From the NCBI GenBank assembly GCA_937907395.1, contig CALCII010000023.1, forward strand, positions 1 to 29,848: a stretch of 29,848 nucleotides of DNA. The letters are read 5' to 3'. Numbering within the stretch: the stretch's first letter is position 1; each line of letters opens with the position of its first letter. The DNA is from an uncultured Chitinophagaceae bacterium. Its GTDB lineage: Bacteria > Bacteroidota > Bacteroidia > Chitinophagales > Chitinophagaceae. Position numbers and translations under genes: made by a program. This document shows positions 25,663-29,848 of the stretch, piece after piece. Below the pieces are notes generated by a model. The model had not been told where the DNA came from, searched no databases, and was given only the letters and a program-made list of their open reading frames with translations.

Positions 25663-26043
25663 ATGATGAACGTCAAAATTGATACCAAGGAGAAATTTCA
25701 GGTAATTACACCCCATGAGGCCTCCCTATCTGTTAATATGACAGATGAACTTAGCCAATTGTTGCTTTCTTGTCTGAAAAAGGAGCCCCGGAACGTGGTG
25801 CTCAACCTCGAAAAAGCAGAAGTAATAGAGGATGGACTTTCCCAGGCCTTGCTGGACCTGCAACAACAATTTTATGAAGAACAGGCTTCGTTTGTTATTT
25901 GTGGATTGCAGGAGCCGGTAGAGCAAAAACTGGATGAACTGGAGCTACTGGAGATGATGAACGTTACACCTACTGAAAGCGAAGCATGGGATATTGTTCA
26001 GATGGAAGAAATTGAACGGGAAATGTTAGGCGACGAAGAATAA
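25663..26043 (+). CDS. Small STAS-domain protein
   Basis: A 126-residue acidic protein (start MMNVKIDTKEKF; the second Met at 25666 is equally possible, and a TTG further upstream at 25621 is not credible). The pattern of N-terminal strands, VVLNLEKAEVIEDGLSQALLDL, then FVICGLQEPV and an acidic C-terminal tail fits the STAS fold of anti-sigma-factor antagonists. In SpoIIAA-like proteins the equivalent of EDGL is D-S-S-G-L with a phosphorylated Ser; here the position is Asp57. No kinase or sigma gene is nearby. It precedes rnz by 21 bases. Function unknown. Confidence 0.72.
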   Translation: MMNVKIDTKEKFQVITPHEASLSVNMTDELSQLLLSCLKKEPRNVVLNLEKAEVIEDGLSQALLDLQQQFYEEQASFVICGLQEPVEQKLDELELLEMMNVTPTESEAWDIVQMEEIEREMLGDEE

Positions 26044-26064
26044 ACACCTAAAACAACTGTAACT

Positions 26065-26967
26065 ATGTTAGCGGTAACTATATTAGGAAACAACTCTGCT
26101 ATACCTGCACATGGAAGGCATCCTACTGCACAGATCATCACCACCTCCGATGACCTGATGTTGTTTGATTGTGGCGAAGGAACACAGATTCAGATTCTGA
26201 ATTACCGTATCAGAAGAAGCAGGATCAACCATATTTTTATTTCACATTTACATGGCGACCACTACTTTGGGTTGGCCGGTTTGCTTAATAGTTTTGCATT
26301 GCTTGGCAGGATACAACCACTGCATGTTTATGGCCCGGCACCACTGGAGGATTTATTAAGAACACAGTTCCGGTTATCTGATACAAAAATCCCATTCCCC
26401 TTAACGTTTCATTCAATTGAAAAAGACGGGGTACTACTGGAATCAAAACATTATACAGTTGAATGCTTTTCAACCAGGCACAGGATAGAATGTCGTGGTT
26501 TTATTGTAAGAGAAAAGAAAAACCTGCGTAAAATTAATGGCGCTGAAATCAGGAAATACAATATTCCCAATTCGTTTTACCACAACCTGCAAAAAGGAGA
26601 AAATTATACAACTCCCGATGGTGAAGTAATAAAAAACGAATGGGTGACGATTGAAAATACAAAACCCAGGTCTTATGCTTTTGGTGCAGATACGAAGTAC
26701 TTTGACGAGATGATTGATATTGTAAAAGACGTGGATTTACTTTATCACGAAGCAACCTATCCCCATGCATTGGTAGATAAAGCATCAGAACGATTTCATT
26801 CCACAACTAAAGAAGCGGCAAGTATTGCACTGCAGGCGAATGTAAAAAAACTACTTATAGGACACTTCTCCGCAAAGTTTGAAGACCTTTCACCATTTGA
26901 ACAGGAAGCCTGTGAAGTATTTTCTAACAGCGAACTGGCTACAGAAGGCGTTACTTATCTCATATAA
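26065..26967 (+). CDS. rnz: Ribonuclease Z
   Basis: A metallo-beta-lactamase-fold endonuclease that processes tRNA 3' ends. The 300-residue protein carries the zinc-binding HLHGDH motif (61-66), the start pattern LGNNSAIPAHGRHPTAQ typical of RNase Z, FDCGEGTQIQ (34-43), FSTRHRIEC, GADTKY and the late metal-ligand segment IGHFSAKF. The length matches bacterial RNase Z. It sits 21 bases after the STAS gene, likely in one operon. Its 3' end overlaps the convergent esterase by 13 bases, with no terminator hairpin. Confidence 0.95.
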   Translation: MLAVTILGNNSAIPAHGRHPTAQIITTSDDLMLFDCGEGTQIQILNYRIRRSRINHIFISHLHGDHYFGLAGLLNSFALLGRIQPLHVYGPAPLEDLLRTQFRLSDTKIPFPLTFHSIEKDGVLLESKHYTVECFSTRHRIECRGFIVREKKNLRKINGAEIRKYNIPNSFYHNLQKGENYTTPDGEVIKNEWVTIENTKPRSYAFGADTKYFDEMIDIVKDVDLLYHEATYPHALVDKASERFHSTTKEAASIALQANVKKLLIGHFSAKFEDLSPFEQEACEVFSNSELATEGVTYLI

Positions 26968-28094
26968 CGTTGCAACCAAGTATAAAAGCCGGGTATTTCC
27001 TGTTGCCACATCTTCTCATTGTGACGGCCACCCATCACTACTTTGGTATAGACATTCTTAGCCCCTTTCGACCTGATTTTTGAAGCCATCAGCTCCATAT
27101 CTCCAACCATTTCTTTCGATTCCATATCGCCACACACAAAGTAAAAGGCGGTAGACTTTTTTACTGTTGCTTTATCTGTGAACTGTTGCAGAGCGGGAGC
27201 AATCCAGAAGGCGGGTGAAAATACGCCTGCCGACCCAAAAACATCGGGATGTTTTACAGCTGCGTAATAGGAAATCAAGCCGCCCATTGAACTACCTGCA
27301 ACAGATGTATACCTTCTTCCGGGTTTTGTTCTGAACGCACTATCGATATAGGGCTTGAGTGTATACACCAGAAAGTTGATGTATGCATCACCCTCACCTT
27401 TTCCAAAACGGGAATCATATGGATTGTACTCAGTAAGACGTGTGTTTCCCCCATGATCAATTCCAACTATAATGCACTTACGGAGATCAACAACCGAATC
27501 CAGATATTCATCCACCCCCCATTCTCCATAAGGTGCAGTTAAAACATCGAAGAGGTTTTGTCCATCCTGCATATACAAAACCGGGTACTTTTTTGCTGAC
27601 TGATGGTAATCAGACGGCAAATACACCCAGATCCTTCTGGTTCTGTTTAGTTGAGGTATGCGGAATGCAGTATCAACAACCAGTACATTAGCCGACCTGG
27701 TGGAAACCGGTGGATGAACAGCAGCAGCATCGGCCCAACCATCCACATGGATCTGTATGATGGTATCATTCGTAAACTTCAGCACACGGTTTGAAACGGC
27801 AGCGCCGGATGAAGTTGACTCACATTTCTGCCAGCTGCCACGGGTTATTTTGAATTCGGCCATATCGCCCGGATTCAATGGTACACGCAGCATCAACTTA
27901 CCCTCTTTTTTCTGAAACCGGAACTTTTCAAGAGCGGGATTCCATCCGTTAAAAGAACCAGCCACATAAAAAGAATCAGCCGGATGTGATGCAGGAATTG
28001 ATTGCAATTCGATAGTAAGTGTTCCTGTTTGTTGTGCAGAAACTGGAAAAAACAAAAAACCTGTTAAGCAGAGAAAAATGAAGATTCGTTTCAT
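26955..28094 (-). CDS. Secreted esterase (esterase D family) with N-terminal CBM48-like domain
   Basis: Probably hydrolyses an ester outside the cytoplasm; the substrate is unknown. The 379 residues start with a signal peptide (1-20, ending VSA). An immunoglobulin-like beta domain with the glycogen-binding pattern FYVAGSFNGWNP (42-53) comes next. The alpha/beta-hydrolase domain has RRIWVYLP, YMQDGQNLFD, the nucleophile elbow GSSMGG (267-272, Ser269), a probable acid Asp323 (CGDMES) and His358 (GGRHNEKMW). This is the esterase D / putative carbohydrate esterase layout common in Bacteroidota. It is 31 bases downstream of dapA on the same strand; its start codon lies in a hairpin loop. Confidence 0.88.
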   Translation of the reverse strand: MKRIFIFLCLTGFLFFPVSAQQTGTLTIELQSIPASHPADSFYVAGSFNGWNPALEKFRFQKKEGKLMLRVPLNPGDMAEFKITRGSWQKCESTSSGAAVSNRVLKFTNDTIIQIHVDGWADAAAVHPPVSTRSANVLVVDTAFRIPQLNRTRRIWVYLPSDYHQSAKKYPVLYMQDGQNLFDVLTAPYGEWGVDEYLDSVVDLRKCIIVGIDHGGNTRLTEYNPYDSRFGKGEGDAYINFLVYTLKPYIDSAFRTKPGRRYTSVAGSSMGGLISYYAAVKHPDVFGSAGVFSPAFWIAPALQQFTDKATVKKSTAFYFVCGDMESKEMVGDMELMASKIRSKGAKNVYTKVVMGGRHNEKMWQQEIPGFYTWLQRYMR

Positions 28095-28106
28095 ACTTAA
28101 CAGGTT
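28058..28106 (-). promoter_or_regulatory. Inverted repeat enclosing the esterase start codon
   Basis: Eleven-base arms (28058-28068 and 28096-28106, AACCTGTTAAG / CTTAACAGGTT) are perfect complements and enclose a 27-nt loop. In the minus-strand mRNA the ATG begins 2 bases after the 5' arm. The 3' arm is inside codons 10-13 and is followed by a TTTTTTGTTTTTT-like tract. The layout suits a translational switch or a transcription attenuator between dapA and the esterase. Activity is inferred. Confidence 0.5.
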
Positions 28107-28125
28107 GGTTTATTTAAAATTCTTA

Positions 28126-29013
28126 TCAGGATAAATGCGACAGATAATTCTTTACTTTCTGGTGTACGGTTTCTGTAAGAGGAACCAGAGGCAAACGAAG
28201 TACATTTTGCATCATTCCCTGCTCTGCCAAAAATGCTTTTACACCAGCCGGATTATTCTCACAGAACAACAGATCATACGCTTCCAGCAATTGATCGTTG
28301 ATCTTCCTTGCTTCAGGTAATTGATTATTTAAAGCTAAGCGAACCAAAGTACTGAATTGTTTGGGGAAACAATTGGCAACCACACTAATCACTCCTTCCA
28401 TGCCGCAGGCAATTTGTGCCATACCCAGGTTATCATCACCGCTCACCACCAGGAATCCTTCCGGTTTATCTTTCACCAGTTGCATACACATGGTCATGTC
28501 TCCACTTGCTTCTTTGATACCTGCAATATTGGGAACTTCCTTTGCCAGACGAAGAACTGTAGCTGTTGTCATGCCACGTCCGGTTCTGCCGGGCACATTG
28601 TACAAAAGAACGGGCTTGGGCGAAACAGCTGCCAGTGCCTTATAATGTTGAAATATGCCTTCCTGAGATGGTTTGTTGTAGTAAGGGCTGGCACTTAATA
28701 CTGCAGTCGCCTGTTGTAAAGGAAGTGACTTTAAATCTTTAATCAGTGCCTGTGTATCATTACCACCAACGCCAACAACAACCGGGGCTTTACCTCCAAC
28801 TGTGTCATAAGTAAACTCAATGATGCGAATCTTTTCTTCCTTGGTTAAAACGGGTGTTTCACCGGTTGTACCTAATGTAACTACATATTCGCAACCGTTA
28901 TCTAATACAGAATGAATGAGATTTTTCAAAGCAGGATAATCCACTTCACCGCTTTGATCAAAAGGAGTTACCAATGCAACACCTGTTCCCCGTAAAACCT
29001 GTTGTAAAGACAT
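28126..29013 (-). CDS. dapA: 4-hydroxy-tetrahydrodipicolinate synthase
   Basis: Condenses pyruvate with aspartate semialdehyde at the start of the lysine/diaminopimelate branch. The 295-residue barrel has the Schiff-base Lys167 in AGIKEASGD, Tyr138 in LLYNVPGRT (with Arg143) and TLGTTGETP (46-54), the three hallmarks that separate DapA from other members of the aldolase family. The length is normal. It begins 36 bases after the accA stop and is followed 31 bases later by the esterase, suggesting an accA-dapA-esterase transcription unit. Confidence 0.96.
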   Translation of the reverse strand: MSLQQVLRGTGVALVTPFDQSGEVDYPALKNLIHSVLDNGCEYVVTLGTTGETPVLTKEEKIRIIEFTYDTVGGKAPVVVGVGGNDTQALIKDLKSLPLQQATAVLSASPYYNKPSQEGIFQHYKALAAVSPKPVLLYNVPGRTGRGMTTATVLRLAKEVPNIAGIKEASGDMTMCMQLVKDKPEGFLVVSGDDNLGMAQIACGMEGVISVVANCFPKQFSTLVRLALNNQLPEARKINDQLLEAYDLLFCENNPAGVKAFLAEQGMMQNVLRLPLVPLTETVHQKVKNYLSHLS

Positions 29014-29049
29014 TTCTATTTATAATTAAGATTGATATTGATCACTTTA

Positions 29050-29848
29050 TTATTCTTCATTCCAGAAGCCCATCTTCGAGTACTTCTCAATGCGGTTTTT
29101 AACACGCACTTCCGGATCTATCTGCTTTAACTCATTCAGCAATGGAATTAAATGCTCCTTCAATAAATCGGCTGCCTGCTGGTAATCCCAATGAGCTCCA
29201 CCTGCTGGTTCGGGAACAATTCCATCAACTAATCCAAACTCATGCATGTATTCTGGTGTAAGCTTTAATTGTTCGGCAGCAATTTCTTTCTTTTCCCAGC
29301 TTCTCCACAAAATAGAACTGCAGCTTTCGGGAGAAATCACCGTATACCAGGTATTCTGAAGCATCAGCACCTTATCTCCAACACCTATTCCCAACGCACC
29401 ACCACTTGCACCTTCCCCAATAATCACGCAAATAACAGGAACCTTTAACCTGATCATTTCATAGATATTGCGTGCAATAGCTTCCCCCTGGCCTCTTTCT
29501 TCTGCTTCAAGACCGGGATAAGCACCGGGTGTATCTATTAAAGTAACAATTGGTTTATTAAATTTTTCAGCCAGTTTCATCAGTCGCAATGCTTTTCTGT
29601 AGCCCTCAGGATTGGCCATTCCAAAGTTGCGCAACTGGCGCATTTTGGTATTGATTCCTTTCTGCTGACCAATGAACATTACTGTTTGTCCGTCCAGATC
29701 TGCAAATCCACCCACCATAGCTTTATCATCCCTTACCCCACGATCGCCATGCAGTTCCACGAAATTGGAACACATTTTCTCTATGTACTTTAACGTATAA
29801 GGGCGATCAGGATGGCGGCTCAATTGTACTTTTTGCCAACTGTTGAGA
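29050..29848 (-). CDS. accA: Acetyl-CoA carboxylase carboxyltransferase subunit alpha (5' end cut by window)
   Basis: The alpha half of the carboxyltransferase that passes CO2 from biotin to acetyl-CoA for fatty acid synthesis. The frame is open to the edge of the window. The residues before SRHPDRPYT read LNSWQKVQL, as in complete AccA proteins, so the true start is outside; the TTG at 29823 is an internal Leu codon. About 265 of an expected ~320 residues are visible, including ELHGDRGVRDD, TPGAYPGLEAEERGQ, EGASGGALGIGVGD and ISPESCSSILW. What is missing is the N-terminal helical part. Confidence 0.95.
   Translation of the reverse strand, partial: LNSWQKVQLSRHPDRPYTLKYIEKMCSNFVELHGDRGVRDDKAMVGGFADLDGQTVMFIGQQKGINTKMRQLRNFGMANPEGYRKALRLMKLAEKFNKPIVTLIDTPGAYPGLEAEERGQGEAIARNIYEMIRLKVPVICVIIGEGASGGALGIGVGDKVLMLQNTWYTVISPESCSSILWRSWEKKEIAAEQLKLTPEYMHEFGLVDGIVPEPAGGAHWDYQQAADLLKEHLIPLLNELKQIDPEVRVKNRIEKYSKMGFWNEE

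Noticed and set aside
29050..29823. accA beginning at the TTG at 29823
   Set aside because: The codons upstream continue an AccA-like sequence to the window edge, so the gene is simply cut off.
1..29848. CRISPR array, tRNA/rRNA genes, insertion sequences, prophage or defence island
   Set aside because: No regularly spaced repeats, cloverleaf-like sequence, transposase or phage genes, or terminal inverted repeats were found on either strand; gene content is housekeeping and envelope.

Overview
The window (about 30 kb, AT-leaning) looks like ordinary core chromosome from a Bacteroidota bacterium, most likely a Chitinophagaceae relative. This is inferred from gene content. Two secreted proteins end in type A type IX secretion (T9SS) sorting domains. 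Several genes carry TAnnTTTG -7 boxes typical of the phylum, and clear Shine-Dalgarno sites are rare. ClpC, CcmB/CcmC/CcmD, long-form IspH and a TapB/DUF3108-like protein are all of types common in the phylum. I see no rRNA, tRNA, CRISPR array, insertion sequence or prophage.

Layout. (1) 1-967: a leader region and a secreted TapB/DUF3108-like protein. (2) 954-8263, minus strand: a compact seven-gene sugar-nucleotide operon, transcribed aminotransferase - ugd - UDP-glucuronate decarboxylase - UDP-HexNAc dehydrogenase - rmlB - rmlC - rmlD. It would supply UDP-glucuronate, UDP-xylose, a UDP-HexNAc uronate, dTDP-L-rhamnose and an amino sugar for surface polysaccharide. rmlA and all glycosyltransferases are absent from the window. 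(3) 8378-11044: waaA (Kdo transferase) on plus, a conserved hypothetical on minus, and tdk on plus. (4) 11066-12715: ccmB, ccmC and a CcmD-like small membrane protein for cytochrome c maturation. (5) 12754-15893: glutamate dehydrogenase and an HtrA/DegP protease. (6) 15941-18555: a cytoplasmic GH13 glycosidase (minus) divergent from ispH (plus). (7) 18621-21998, minus: two tandem paralogous T9SS-secreted proteins of unknown function. (8) 22296-25584, minus: clpC, then cmk. (9) 25663-26967, plus: a STAS-domain protein and RNase Z. (10) 26955-29848, minus: accA (cut by the window edge), dapA and a secreted esterase.

No clearly new multi-gene system is visible. The points most worth following are: an 11-bp inverted repeat that puts the esterase start codon in a hairpin loop followed by a T-rich tract; the tandem T9SS pair whose similarity runs past the stop codons into the 3' flank; terminator hairpins that absorb the stop codons of cmk and the GH13 gene; and a STAS protein with Asp where the usual phospho-serine would be. 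All convergent gene pairs in the window either overlap at their 3' ends or share one terminator hairpin.
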